Origin: DASQUK01 sp963717085
Lineage (GTDB): Bacteria; Actinomycetota; Acidimicrobiia; Acidimicrobiales; VFJN01
NCBI GenBank assembly: GCA_963717085.1
Contig: CAVQVM010000011.1
Span: 62,001-126,000 of the forward strand
Direction: 5' to 3'
DNA: 64,000 nucleotides
The notes under the pieces are model-generated. The model was not told where the DNA came from, did no database searches, and saw only the letters and a list, made by a program, of their open reading frames with translations. Below, piece by piece: positions 17,321-28,073 of the stretch. The position numbers and the translations under genes were made by a program. The first letter of the stretch is position 1, and each line of letters starts with the position of its first letter.

Positions 17321-19666
17321 TTACTCCGACAACACCCGTCGCGCCGCAGCCACGATGTCGTCCACTTGGGGCAGGATCGCCGTCTCGAGCTCGGGGGCGT
17401 AGGCGACGTGGCACTCCTGGGCGCCGACCCGGCCGACCGGCGCATCGAGGCGCCAGAACAGCTCGTCCGACACCCAGGCGGAGATCTCGGCGCCGAAGCC
17501 CGCCCGCACCACGTCCTCGTGCACGACGAGCAGCCGCGCCGTTCGACCCACCGACTCGCCCACCATCTCCTGGTCCCAGGGCACGAGCGTGCGTAGGTCG
17601 ACGATCTCGATCGACGCACCGTCGGACTCCGCCAGCCGCTCGGCGGCCCGCCGTGACCGCTCGACGGTCGCGCCCCAGGTGACGATCGTGAGATCGGATC
17701 CCCGCGTCACGTAGCGACCCCGCCCGAACGGCACCACGTAGTCGGGACCGGGGAAGGGCTCGCGGGTGTAGGGCTGGCGCAGCAGGTGCTTGTGCTCCAG
17801 GAACAGCACGGGGTCCTCGCACCGGAAGGCCGCCCGCAGCAGGCCGGCGGCGTCGCTGGCCCGGGACGGGAAGGCGACGAGCAGCCCGGGGATGTGGGCG
17901 AAGATCGACTCCCCCGACTGGCTGTGCCAGATCGCGCCGCCCTGCAGGTAGCCGCCGATCGGGACCCGCATCACCATCGGGCACGTGAAGGCACCGTTGG
18001 ACCGCCAGCGGATGGTCGCCGCCTCGCTGCGGATCTGCTGCATGGCAGGCCAGATGTAGTCGAAGAACTGGATCTCGGGCGCCGGTCGCAGCCCCCGTAT
18101 GCCCTGGCCGACGGCCCGGCCGATGATGTTGGCCTCGGCCAGCGGGGTGTTGTAGCAGCGGGCCCGCCCGAAGTTGCGCTGCAGCCCGTGGGTGGTGCCG
18201 AACACCCCGCCCTTCCCGTCGACCTCGGCCAGGATCGCCTCCCGGGCGTCGGCCACGTCCTCGCCGAACACCCGGATCCGCTGGTCCGCCTCCATAACGT
18301 CATGCAGCGCCCGGCGGATCGCCTCCCCCATCGCCACGGGCTCGCCGTCGGTCGGCGGATCTCCGGGGTCGGCGATCTCGGGTAGCGCCACGACGTGGTC
18401 GAGGACGGTCTTCACGTCGGGCCGCGGCGCCGCGAGCGCCGCCTTGGCGGCGTCGGCTACGACGCGACGCGCGTCGTCACGGATGCCGCGGGCGTCGTCG
18501 GCCGTGAGCAGGCCACCCTCGATCAGGGCCCGCTCGAAGTTGTCGATAGGGTCGTGCTCGAGCTCCCACTCGATCTCCTGCGGCACCCGGTACTTGCTCT
18601 GGGTATCGGCAGCCGAGTGCGAGTAGGGGCGGGTCACGCGGGCGTGGACTAGCGCCGGTCCGACGCCCGCCCGGATCTGGCTCACCACCTTGCGGGCCGC
18701 GCGGCGGACCGCGAAGTAGTCGGTGCCGTCGACCGACCGCACCTGCAGCCCGGCGAACCCCCGCACCAGCTCGTTGATCGGCGCCGGGGACTGCTCGGAC
18801 GCCGGCACCGAGATGGCGTAGCCGTTGTCGGCCACCACGAACAGCACGGGCAGATGCTCCACGCACGCAGTGTTCAGGCTCTCCCAGAACTCCCCCTCGG
18901 AGGTGGCGCCCTCGCCCAGGCTGACGTAGGTGACCTCGTCGCCGTGGGCCGTGAGGCCCAGCTGGGGGCGGCGCACGATGTAGCGCCCGGCCTCGGCGCA
19001 GCCCACCGCCGGGATGCACTGGCTGCCGGTCGGGCTCGACTGGGTGACGACGTTGAACGGCTTGTAGCCCCAGTGGGCGGGCATCTGGCGCCCGCCCGAC
19101 GCGGGGTCGTCGGCCGCGCCGACCGCCTGCAGCAGCACCTGCTCGGCGGTCATGCCGAGGCCCAACATCAGGGCCAGGTCGCGGTAGTAGGGGAAGAACC
19201 AGTCGTAGCCCGGCCGCAGCTCGTGGGCCAGGGCCAGCAGCAGCGCCTCGTGGCCGGCCCCGGAGATCTGGAAGAACACCCGGCTCTGCTTCTGCAGGGC
19301 GATCTCGCGGTCGTCGATGGCCCGCGAGACGCAGGCCAGCAGCAGGTCGTGGCGCAGCTCCTCGGCCGAATAGGCGTCCACGCCGCCCGACCTGGGGCGT
19401 GAGTGGGCTGATTTCGAGCCGTTTCCGGTCACGAACCTACCCGTACCCGCAGGATGGGCCTTTGCGTCCCTACTGGTCCCGGTCTTCCTGCCGGCCTTGG
19501 TCTTCCCGCCGGTGGCCGCCGCCTTCGCGGCCGCCTTGGCGGCTCGCTTCCTGGCCTTGGCTTCCTGCTTGGCCGCCGCTCGTGCCCGCTTCTTGGCCGC
19601 CTTCGTGGCCTTTTTCTTCGCCGTGCGGGCCACACCGATGTCGATCACCTGCGACTTGGCACCCAT
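17321..19666 (-). CDS. Fused alpha-beta 2-oxoacid (branched-chain type) dehydrogenase E1 with lysine-rich tail
   Basis: 781-residue TPP-dependent E1 with alpha and beta subunits in one chain. The alpha half (about 95-430) has the TPP motif GEGATSEGEFWESLN...NGYAIS and ISGAGHEA. The beta half (about 440-781) has VFGEDVADAREAIL, PLAEANIIGRAVGQG and LRTLVPWD. The likely reaction is oxidative decarboxylation of branched-chain 2-oxoacids to acyl-CoA with E2 and E3 encoded elsewhere. Residues 15-67 are a Lys/Ala/Arg repeat tail (TAKKKATKAAKKRARAAAKQ) like the histone-H1-like tails of actinobacterial HU. ATG at 19666 has AGGGGGTG 5 bases upstream. A GTG near residue 95 could start a tail-less form. 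It lies downstream of icmF on the same strand. Confidence 0.85.
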   Translation of the reverse strand: MGAKSQVIDIGVARTAKKKATKAAKKRARAAAKQEAKARKRAAKAAAKAAATGGKTKAGRKTGTSRDAKAHPAGTGRFVTGNGSKSAHSRPRSGGVDAYSAEELRHDLLLACVSRAIDDREIALQKQSRVFFQISGAGHEALLLALAHELRPGYDWFFPYYRDLALMLGLGMTAEQVLLQAVGAADDPASGGRQMPAHWGYKPFNVVTQSSPTGSQCIPAVGCAEAGRYIVRRPQLGLTAHGDEVTYVSLGEGATSEGEFWESLNTACVEHLPVLFVVADNGYAISVPASEQSPAPINELVRGFAGLQVRSVDGTDYFAVRRAARKVVSQIRAGVGPALVHARVTRPYSHSAADTQSKYRVPQEIEWELEHDPIDNFERALIEGGLLTADDARGIRDDARRVVADAAKAALAAPRPDVKTVLDHVVALPEIADPGDPPTDGEPVAMGEAIRRALHDVMEADQRIRVFGEDVADAREAILAEVDGKGGVFGTTHGLQRNFGRARCYNTPLAEANIIGRAVGQGIRGLRPAPEIQFFDYIWPAMQQIRSEAATIRWRSNGAFTCPMVMRVPIGGYLQGGAIWHSQSGESIFAHIPGLLVAFPSRASDAAGLLRAAFRCEDPVLFLEHKHLLRQPYTREPFPGPDYVVPFGRGRYVTRGSDLTIVTWGATVERSRRAAERLAESDGASIEIVDLRTLVPWDQEMVGESVGRTARLLVVHEDVVRAGFGAEISAWVSDELFWRLDAPVGRVGAQECHVAYAPELETAILPQVDDIVAAARRVLSE

Positions 19667-19988
19667 GCGTCACCCCCTGGGCGATCCGTCGAGTGTCACG
19701 GTCCGATGGTCCCACATCTGCACAGCACCAGGGCGACATTGGTGCGCGATCTGCACGCCGACGGAGAAGCGACGATGCACCGGCCGGGCCCGGGGGGAGC
19801 CGGACCCGGCCTCAGGGCATCGCGCTACTGGGCGCTCGCGGAAGTTCCGTGGATGTATCGCCGAGTCGGATTTGTCGCTGGCGAGGACGCAGGAGGAAGG
19901 CTCAGCCAGCGGCTGCGGCGACGACCAGGACGATGTCCAGCGGCGGATCTGGCCGGCGAGACGCCACGATGACTTCCGCGAGGGTCCA
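19667..19988. other. 322-bp gap between icmF and E1 gene
   Basis: No convincing gene on either strand. The open frames crossing it have arginine-rich shadow composition and no ribosome site. It ends with the AGGGGGTG site of the E1 gene and may carry that gene's own promoter, but I see no clear operator. Confidence 0.5.
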
Positions 19989-22900
19989 CTAGACGTTGCG
20001 GCGGTAGCGGCCGCCGACCTCGAACAGGGCGTCGCTGATCTCACCCAGCGAACAGACACACACGGCGTCCATGAGCACGGCGAACAGGTTGTCGCCGGCC
20101 AGAGCGGCGCGCCGCAGGCGGTCGAGCATGGCCGGGCGCTCCTGGGCGTGGCGGGACTTGAAGTCGGCGAGCCGGCCGATCTGGCCCTGCTTCTCTTCCT
20201 CGGTCGACCGCGCCAGCTGGAGGGGCCGGCCGCCGCCCCCGGAGGGCTCCCCCGGGGTGGCATCGGGTGCCAGGAAAGTGTTGACCCCCACGATGGGCAG
20301 CGATCCGTCGTGCTTGCCCTGCTCGTACAGCAGCGACTCGTCCTGGATCCGGCCGCGCTGGTAGCCGGTCTCCATGGCGCCGAGCACGCCGCCCCGCTCG
20401 GCCAGCCGGTCGAACTCGGCCAGCACGGCCTCCTCCACCAGGTCGGTGAGCTGCTCGATGATGAACGAGCCCTGGTTGGGGTTCTGGTTTCGGGCCAGCC
20501 CCCACTCCTGGTTGATGATCTGCTGGATCGCCATCGCCCGCCGCACCGACTCGGCGGTGGGGGTGGTGATCGCCTCGTCGTACGCGTTCGTGTGCAGGCT
20601 GTTGCAGTTGTCGTAGACGGCAATGAGCGCCTGGAGCGTGGTGCGGATGTCGTTGAACGACATCTCCTGTGCGTGCAACGACCGGCCCGAGGTCTGGATG
20701 TGGTACTTGAGCTTCTGGCTGCGCACGTCGCCGCCGTAGAGGTCCCGGACGGCGATCGCCCAGATCCGCCGGGCCACCCGGCCCATGACGGCGTACTCGG
20801 GATCCATCCCGTTGGAGAAGAAGAAGCTGAGGTTGGGGGCGAACTCGTCGATGGGCATGCCCCGGGCCAGGTACGCCTCGACGTACGTGAAGGCGTTGGC
20901 CAGGGTGAACGCGAGCTGGCTGATGGGGTTCGCCCCGGCCTCGGCGATGTGGTAGCCGGAGATCGACACCGAGTAGAAGTTGCGGACGCGGTGCTCGACG
21001 AACCACTCCTGGATGTCGGCCATCATCCGCAGGGCGAACTCGGTGGAGAAGATGCAGGTGTTCTGGCCCTGGTCCTCCTTGAGGATGTCGGCCTGCACCG
21101 TGCCCCTCACGTTGGCCAGCACCAGCGAGCGGATGTCGGCGGCCTCCTCGTCGTCGGGCGGCCGCCCGTGCTCGGCCTCGAACGCCGCCAGCCGCTGGTC
21201 GATGGCGGTGTTGAAGAACATCGCCAGGATCGTGGGCGCCGGGCCGTTGATCGTCATCGACACCGAGGTGGCGGGGTCCGTCAGGTCGAACCCGCCGTAG
21301 AGCACCTCCATGTCGTCGAGCGTCGCGATCGATACGCCCGAGTTGCCCACCTTGCCGTAGATGTCGGGCCGCTCGTCGGGGTCGAAGCCATAGAGCGTCA
21401 CCGAATCGAAGGCCGTCGACAGGCGGATCGCCGGCTGCCCGGCCGACAGCAGGTGGAAGCGGCGGTTGGTGCGGAAGGCGTCGCCCTCGCCGGCGAACAT
21501 CCGTGTGGGGTCTTCGCCTTCGCGCTTGAAGGCGAAGACCCCACCGGTGAACGGGAACCGTCCGGGAAGGTTCTCGTTCCTCAGCCACCGCAGCAGCGTG
21601 CCCTCGTCGTCTGTGAGACTTCGAGGGAGCGCCACCCGGGGGACATGAGTGCCCGACAGCGATACGTCCGTGACCGCCGTGCGGATCTCGCGGTCGCGCA
21701 CGGTCACCACGTGCTCGTCGCCCGAGTAGGTCTCGACCGTGGCCGGCCAGTCGTCGAGCAGGGCGTGCGACTCGGCGTCGAGGGCCCGCTCGGCGTCGGC
21801 GACCAGGGACTCGACCGCATCTGTGGATGACCCCGCATCCGCCAGCAGCCCCCGGGTGGTACGGAGGGCCTGGCGGCGGCGGGCCGCGCCCACCTGCTCG
21901 CCGGTGCGGCGGTGGTACTCGCGCACCGTCTCCGCCACGTCGGCCAGGTAGCGGCTGCGCGCGGGCGGCACGATGGCGGCGATCCCGGTGGGCACGCGCG
22001 TGTCGACCGGCGCGAGCGCTCCGCCGCCGGTGGCCAGCCCGTGCTCACCGAGCAGGCCCCGTAGGTGCTGGTAGAGGGCGGTGACCCCGTCGTCGTTGAA
22101 GCGCGCGGCGATGGTGCCGAACACCGGCAGGTCCTCCAGGGGACTGCCGATCGGCCGCGATTCCGCCCGCTGCGCCTCGCTGGATCGGGGTCGACTGGAC
22201 TCCCGGTTGCGCTGGAGCTGGCGACGCACGTCGCGCAGAGCGTCCTCGGCGCCCCGGCGCTCGAACTTGTTGATGGCGACGGCGTCGGCGAAGTCGAGCA
22301 TGTCGATCTTCTCGAGCTGGCTCGGCGCGCCGAACTCCGGGGTCATCACGTACAGGGACACGTCGACGACCTCGACGATGCCCGTGTCGCCCTGGCCGAT
22401 GCCCGGCGTCTCGACGATCACCAGGTCGTGACCCGCGGCCTTGCAGGCGACGATCACGTCCTCCACGTGCTCGGGGACCTCGGCCACCGCCCCGCGGGTA
22501 GCGAGCGACCGCATGAACACGTGGGGGTGGTCGATGGCGTTCATGCGGATCCGGTCGCCGAGCAGCGCACCCCCGGCCCGTCGGCGTGTCGGATCGATGG
22601 CCACCACCGCAATGCGCAGCTTGTCCTCGTAGTCGAGGCGGATGCGCCGCACCAGCTCGTCGGTGAGCGAGGACTTGCCGGACCCACCCGTGCCGGTGAT
22701 GCCGAGTACCGGCACGGCGCGCCGGCCGCCGGCCCGGCGCAGGTCGACGAGCTCGTCGCGTCCGAGCGTGCCGCCCTGGATGGCGGTGATCACCCGCGCG
22801 AGCGCCCGATGGTCGCCGTCCACGACGTTGTCGATCGTGTCGGCCGGAAGCTGCGAGGCCAGGTCGATGTCGCACGCCTCGACGATGGTGTTGACCATGC

Positions 22901-23312
22901 GGGCCAGGCCGAGGCGCTGGCCGTCCTCGGGCGAGAACACGTGGGTCACGCCGTAGTCGTGCAGCTCGGCGATCTCGTCGGGCACGATCACGCCGCCGCC
23001 CCCGCCGTACACCTTGGCGTCGGGGCGGCCCTCGGCCCGCAGGCGGTCGACCAGATAGCGAAAGAACTCGATGTGCCCGCCCTGGTAGGAGCTCACCGCG
23101 ACGCCCTGGGCGTCCTCCTCCACCGCCGCCCGCACGATCTCGTCGACCGAGCGGTTGTGGCCCAGGTGGATCACCTCGGCGCCCTGCGACTGGAGGGTCC
23201 GCCGCATGACGTTGATGGCCGCGTCGTGGCCGTCGAAGAGGCTGGCGGCCGTGACCAGGCGGACGGGATGAACCGGCCGGTGGATCTCCGCGACACGTCC
23301 CCCAGTGCTCAC
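19989..23312 (-). CDS. icmF: Fused isobutyryl-CoA mutase IcmF
   Basis: 1107-residue adenosylcobalamin enzyme that interconverts isobutyryl-CoA and n-butyryl-CoA (some forms also isovaleryl/pivalyl-CoA). Domain order is typical of IcmF. First comes an N-terminal B12-binding domain with D27-G-H29-D30, then a MeaI-like G-protein chaperone with Walker A GTGGSGKSS (about 208-216), ETPGIGQGD and the NKFER base-recognition segment. A linker and the mutase TIM barrel follow, with YGGFDLTDPATSVSMTING and FYSVSISGYHIAEAGANP. It is full length. With the adjacent E1 it would link valine breakdown to butyryl-CoA. The MarR gene is divergent, across a tandem-repeat array. Confidence 0.93.
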   Translation of the reverse strand: MSTGGRVAEIHRPVHPVRLVTAASLFDGHDAAINVMRRTLQSQGAEVIHLGHNRSVDEIVRAAVEEDAQGVAVSSYQGGHIEFFRYLVDRLRAEGRPDAKVYGGGGGVIVPDEIAELHDYGVTHVFSPEDGQRLGLARMVNTIVEACDIDLASQLPADTIDNVVDGDHRALARVITAIQGGTLGRDELVDLRRAGGRRAVPVLGITGTGGSGKSSLTDELVRRIRLDYEDKLRIAVVAIDPTRRRAGGALLGDRIRMNAIDHPHVFMRSLATRGAVAEVPEHVEDVIVACKAAGHDLVIVETPGIGQGDTGIVEVVDVSLYVMTPEFGAPSQLEKIDMLDFADAVAINKFERRGAEDALRDVRRQLQRNRESSRPRSSEAQRAESRPIGSPLEDLPVFGTIAARFNDDGVTALYQHLRGLLGEHGLATGGGALAPVDTRVPTGIAAIVPPARSRYLADVAETVREYHRRTGEQVGAARRRQALRTTRGLLADAGSSTDAVESLVADAERALDAESHALLDDWPATVETYSGDEHVVTVRDREIRTAVTDVSLSGTHVPRVALPRSLTDDEGTLLRWLRNENLPGRFPFTGGVFAFKREGEDPTRMFAGEGDAFRTNRRFHLLSAGQPAIRLSTAFDSVTLYGFDPDERPDIYGKVGNSGVSIATLDDMEVLYGGFDLTDPATSVSMTINGPAPTILAMFFNTAIDQRLAAFEAEHGRPPDDEEAADIRSLVLANVRGTVQADILKEDQGQNTCIFSTEFALRMMADIQEWFVEHRVRNFYSVSISGYHIAEAGANPISQLAFTLANAFTYVEAYLARGMPIDEFAPNLSFFFSNGMDPEYAVMGRVARRIWAIAVRDLYGGDVRSQKLKYHIQTSGRSLHAQEMSFNDIRTTLQALIAVYDNCNSLHTNAYDEAITTPTAESVRRAMAIQQIINQEWGLARNQNPNQGSFIIEQLTDLVEEAVLAEFDRLAERGGVLGAMETGYQRGRIQDESLLYEQGKHDGSLPIVGVNTFLAPDATPGEPSGGGGRPLQLARSTEEEKQGQIGRLADFKSRHAQERPAMLDRLRRAALAGDNLFAVLMDAVCVCSLGEISDALFEVGGRYRRNV

Positions 23313-23333
23313 GGCCTCAGGGTAGTTGGAAGT

Positions 23334-23415
23334 CCGAGATTCCGTCTACCGAGAGTCTGTCTCCCGAGAGTCGGCCTGCCGAGAGTTTGTCGCCCGAGCA
23401 TCGGTCATCCGACAT
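23334..23415. repeat. 15-bp tandem repeat array between icmF and marR
   Basis: Five consecutive 15-bp units start at 23334, 23349, 23364, 23379 and 23394, with a partial sixth at 23409. The unit is CCGAGAGTCNGTCNN; units 2-4 share CCGAGAGT. The array begins 21 bp upstream of the icmF start and ends 14 bp before the probable marR start, so it fills the divergent promoter region and could be a multi-site operator. Confidence 0.85.
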
Positions 23416-23428
23416 AGGATCAGGCGCC

Positions 23429-23938
23429 GTGGGGAGCCAGCGTCCGCTCGACTTCGACGCCATCGCCGAGGCCCGCCGGCAATGGGAGTCCCACGACTGG
23501 GCCGCCCCGGCCCACATGTCCGCCATCACGTCGATCATGCGGGCGCAACAGATCCTGATCGCCAAGGTCGACGATGCCCTGAAGCCCTTCGACCTGACCT
23601 TCGCGCGCTACGAGGCTCTGGTGCTGCTGTACTTCAGCCGCCACGGCGAGCTGCCCATGGGCAAGATGGGTGACCGCCTCATGCTGCACCCCACCAGCGT
23701 CACCAACATCATCGACCGGCTGGAGCAGCAGGACCTGGTCCGGCGAATCCCCCACCCCACCGATCGCCGCACGGTGCTGGCGCAGATCACCGAGGATGGT
23801 CGCCAGGTTGTCGAGAAGGCGACCGAGGCCGTGAGCTCCATCCGCTTCGGGGTGGACGGCCTGACGGTCGCCGAGCTCGACGAGCTCACCGACCTGCTTC
23901 GCAAGCTCCGGATCGCGGCCGGCGACTTCCCGGGCTGA
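23429..23938 (+). CDS. MarR-family transcriptional regulator
   Basis: 169-residue winged-helix dimeric regulator. The fold is visible as an N-terminal helix (ITSIMRAQQILIAKVDDAL), then FDLTFARYEALVLLYFSRHG. The recognition helix region is MLHPTSVTNIIDRLEQQDLV, followed by the wing PTDRRTVLAQITEDG. The GTG at 23429 is chosen because upstream frame sequence is just the tandem repeat. It is divergent from icmF, so icmF and the E1 gene are its probable targets, with an acyl-CoA or oxoacid as possible ligand (inference). Confidence 0.85.
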   Translation: MGSQRPLDFDAIAEARRQWESHDWAAPAHMSAITSIMRAQQILIAKVDDALKPFDLTFARYEALVLLYFSRHGELPMGKMGDRLMLHPTSVTNIIDRLEQQDLVRRIPHPTDRRTVLAQITEDGRQVVEKATEAVSSIRFGVDGLTVAELDELTDLLRKLRIAAGDFPG

Positions 23939-23953
23939 GTTTCCCGGCGAACC

Positions 23954-24352
23954 TCAGAAAAAGAATGCCTCGTACGCGTCCGGGTCGCTGTGCACGTTCC
24001 AGAACTCGGTGGCGCGGCCATCGGGATCGAGGTGGAACACATGGGCCTCGCGGACGTCGAGGCGGGCGCCGTCGGCCGCCCGGGTGGCGGTCTCGCGCAC
24101 GTGGGCAAGGGCGTGGTGGTCGTCGGCGAACACGTCCAGGACGTTGAGCAGCAGCGTGCCGCCGGTGAACCGCGCCAGCACCTGGAGGTGGGCGGCCACC
24201 TCGTCGCGGCCCTTGTGGTCCCCGGCGAAGCGGCCGCCGGCGACGTGCCAGACGACGTCGTCGGACAGCAGGCGCAGGACCCCGTCGATGTCGCTGGCGG
24301 CGAACCGCTCATACCCCTGGACGATGCGGGCGACGTTGGGGTGTTCGGTCAT
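23954..24352 (-). CDS. SnoaL/NTF2-fold protein
   Basis: 132-residue small protein of the SnoaL-like NTF2 superfamily: VQGYERFAASDIDGVLRLLS, then DDVVWHVAGGRFAGDHKGRD, HALAHVRETATRA and FWNVHSDPDAYEAFF. Such domains act as isomerases, hydrolases or ligand-binding proteins. Residues typical for binding (His in WHV, Asp in GDHKG) are kept, but no reaction can be named. ATG at 24352 has a GGGGGAAG ribosome site; a longer frame upstream is arginine-rich and not coding. Confidence 0.7.
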   Translation of the reverse strand: MTEHPNVARIVQGYERFAASDIDGVLRLLSDDVVWHVAGGRFAGDHKGRDEVAAHLQVLARFTGGTLLLNVLDVFADDHHALAHVRETATRAADGARLDVREAHVFHLDPDGRATEFWNVHSDPDAYEAFFF

Positions 24353-24435
24353 TGCTTCCCCCTCAGCGGAGTCGTCGTTGACCAGGAGTCCATTGTCGCC
24401 CGCGCGCGACCGTCGCCGCCATGCCCGGGCGCGCC

Positions 24436-25518
24436 CTACTGCTCGCCCCCGAGGGGATGCTGCTCGAAGAACTCCCACATGACCTCGTTGGCGGAGATCG
24501 ACATCGTCGTGTGACCGACGATGTTCTCGACGTTGGCCAGGAACTCGGAGCCAGGCCAGCTGTGACCACCGTCCTCCACCCGGTAGAGCTCGGCCTCGGC
24601 ACCCGCCGGGCAGGCGAAGGACAGGAGGGTGACGTCGTCGGCGACCGCCACCTCGTCGGGGGCGGCATCGTCGCAGCCGTTGCGCCCGGCCCAGTCGGCC
24701 ACCACCTCGGGAACCGACGGGCCCATGGCCTCCGACGACCCGTCGGGTTCAGCCGCCACGTCGCCGAGGGTGCCCTGGCCATCGGGTGACGGGAGGCTGG
24801 CGACCTGGGGTCCGAAGCCCCCGTCGTAGGCGAGGAAGCCGTCGTCGGTGCCGTGGAAGGCAACGACCGGCACCGGCCTGTCGGGGCTGCAGCCCGCGAC
24901 CTCGGTCACGCCCGCGACCGGCGCAGCCGCGGCGAAGCGATCGGAGAGCGCACACGCCAGCGTGGAGGTCATCATGGCCCCGTTCGACAGGCCGGTGACG
25001 AAGACCCGGGCGGTGTCGACGCAGAGCGACGCCTCGACGTCGTCCAGCATCCCCTCCAGGAACACCTGGTCGGGCCCCCCGGGCGTGGTGTCCCACAGCG
25101 GGACCGGCCCCTGTCCCTGGCCATGCGGCGTGAGGGTGACGAACCCCTGCTCGTCGCCGTAGGGGCCGAGGCCGGAAACCATGGCGTGCACCTCGGCGCC
25201 CTCGCTGTAGCCATGGAGGTCGACGACCACCGGCACGGGTGTGGTGCCGTCGTGCGCCGGCGGTACGTGCCTCAGGTACCAGCGCTCGACGCCACCGGAG
25301 GCCACCGTCACCTTCTCCTGCCCGGCGCCGACGGTGCTGGAGCCGCACCCGGCGGAGGGGCGCGGGTCCACGTCCGCGGGCGTGGCCGACGCCGCGGCGT
25401 CACCCCTCGATGACGCGGCGCGCTCGGCGCCGTCCGCGTCGCCGTCCCCGCCCGAGCAGGCGCCGATCAGAAGCCCACAGATGAGCGCCGCCGTGATCGG
25501 GCGCAGAGGTCTCGTCAT
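24436..25518 (-). CDS. Secreted lipoprotein esterase of the LpqC/PHB-depolymerase-like family
   Basis: About 360 residues. The N-terminus is a lipoprotein signal (ITAALICGLLIGACSG, lipobox LIGAC), so it is exported and lipid-anchored. The alpha/beta-hydrolase core has VVVDLHGYSEGAEVH (oxyanion), nucleophile GLSNGAMM, Asp in FHGTDDGFL and His in DGGHSWPG. The family includes feruloyl esterases and polyhydroxybutyrate depolymerases that cleave esters outside the cell. ATG at 25518 is preferred over in-frame TTG/GTG a few bases before. The gene stands alone upstream of the ABC transporter on the same strand but is not clearly co-transcribed. Confidence 0.82.
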   Translation of the reverse strand: MTRPLRPITAALICGLLIGACSGGDGDADGAERAASSRGDAAASATPADVDPRPSAGCGSSTVGAGQEKVTVASGGVERWYLRHVPPAHDGTTPVPVVVDLHGYSEGAEVHAMVSGLGPYGDEQGFVTLTPHGQGQGPVPLWDTTPGGPDQVFLEGMLDDVEASLCVDTARVFVTGLSNGAMMTSTLACALSDRFAAAAPVAGVTEVAGCSPDRPVPVVAFHGTDDGFLAYDGGFGPQVASLPSPDGQGTLGDVAAEPDGSSEAMGPSVPEVVADWAGRNGCDDAAPDEVAVADDVTLLSFACPAGAEAELYRVEDGGHSWPGSEFLANVENIVGHTTMSISANEVMWEFFEQHPLGGEQ

Positions 25519-25563
25519 CACCAATCCCCTCCCCGCCCGGCAATGATCAGGCTGCCACAGGTG

Positions 25564-27420
<1,857 letters not shown>

Positions 27421-27470
27421 GACGGCGAGGGTACGGGCGACCATGGGGCCGTGTTTGCGACAATTTTCCC

Positions 27471-27944
27471 ATGCCCGAGTCGAGGAGCTTCACCACGACC
27501 GTGACGACCGATGGGCGGCGGCGGGTGCTCGTGCCCGTCCCGTTCGATCCGGACCAGGCCTGGGGTCGCAAGGCCGAGCACCATGTCCACGGGACCGTCG
27601 ACGGTATGGGCGTGCGGGCGGTCATCGAGCCGTTGGGCGACGGGCACGGCATCCTGCTGGGTCCCGCATGGCGCCGCGACTGCGGCATCGGGCCCGGCCG
27701 GGTGGTGGACGTGGTCCTGGAGCCGGAGGGCCCCCAGCGCGGGGACCTGGTCCCGGACGTGGCCGCCGCCCTCGAGGCGGCCCCCGAGGCGGCGGCGTTC
27801 TTCGACTCGCTGGCGCAGTTCTACACGCGGGCGTACCTGCGCTGGATCGACGCCACCAAGCGCCGGCCGGACGTCCGGGCGGCCCGCATCGCCGAGATGG
27901 TCGAGCTCCTGAAGGCCGGCCAAAAGCAGCGGCCCCAGGATTGA
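27471..27944 (+). CDS. DUF1905/YdeI-OmdA-like protein
   Basis: 157-residue protein with two modules. The N-terminal half is DUF1905 beta-barrel-like (VLVPVPFDPDQAWGRKAEHH, GTVDGMGVRAVIEPLG). The C-terminal part is an OmdA/YdeI segment (FFDSLAQFYTRAYLRWIDAT, then ARIAEMVELLKAGQK). In other bacteria such proteins are linked to bacteriocin or antimicrobial peptide protection, but the mechanism is unknown. Divergent from the ABC exporter. Confidence 0.75.
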   Translation: MPESRSFTTTVTTDGRRRVLVPVPFDPDQAWGRKAEHHVHGTVDGMGVRAVIEPLGDGHGILLGPAWRRDCGIGPGRVVDVVLEPEGPQRGDLVPDVAAALEAAPEAAAFFDSLAQFYTRAYLRWIDATKRRPDVRAARIAEMVELLKAGQKQRPQD

Positions 27945-27966
27945 GGTCCGGTCGGCTCCGCTGTTG

Positions 27967-28002
27967 TTGACAGCCACGTGGTGTTAGGGTTACCTAACCT
28001 GC
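27967..28002 (+). promoter_or_regulatory. Orphan promoter with IdeR/DtxR-like iron box
   Basis: A consensus -35 TTGACA (27967-27972) precedes TTAGGGTTACCTAACCTGC (27984-28002). The latter matches the DtxR/IdeR 19-bp box (TTAGGTTAGGCTAACCTAA) at 13 positions, and at 12 of 15 in the core. The -10 (TTACCT, 17-bp spacing) is weak. Both flanking genes converge on this spot, so no coding gene lies downstream on the + strand. Confidence 0.5.
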
Positions 28003-28070
28003 CTCGGCGCCGTGGCGGGCCGATCGAGCCGGCCGGGAGGGCGCGGCGGCCCTCTCGGCCGGCCGTCACG
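28003..28070 (+). ncRNA. Candidate iron-regulated small RNA
   Basis: The orphan promoter above is followed within 70 bp by a strong GC hairpin (28028-28063) and then the convergent zwf 3' end. A short transcript of 60-100 nt ending at the hairpin would be the simplest product. IdeR-controlled sRNAs are known in mycobacteria (MrsI). This is inference from layout only; no conserved sRNA sequence is recognised. Confidence 0.25.
28028..28063. terminator. 15-bp hairpin before zwf end
   Basis: GCCGGCCGGGAGGGC, loop GCGGCG, GCCCTCTCGGCCGGC, with one mismatch. There is no U tract. It lies between convergent genes (the YdeI-like gene and zwf), so it could end transcription from both sides. Confidence 0.6.
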
Positions 28071-28073
28071 CCG

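Noticed and set aside
19670..20623. 317-codon frame reaching from icmF into the gap before the E1 gene
   Set aside because: It lies mostly inside icmF in another frame, is Ser/Arg-rich, and has no recognisable domain.
23334..23415. CRISPR array
   Set aside because: The 15-bp units are contiguous with no spacers and no cas gene nearby; it is a tandem repeat.
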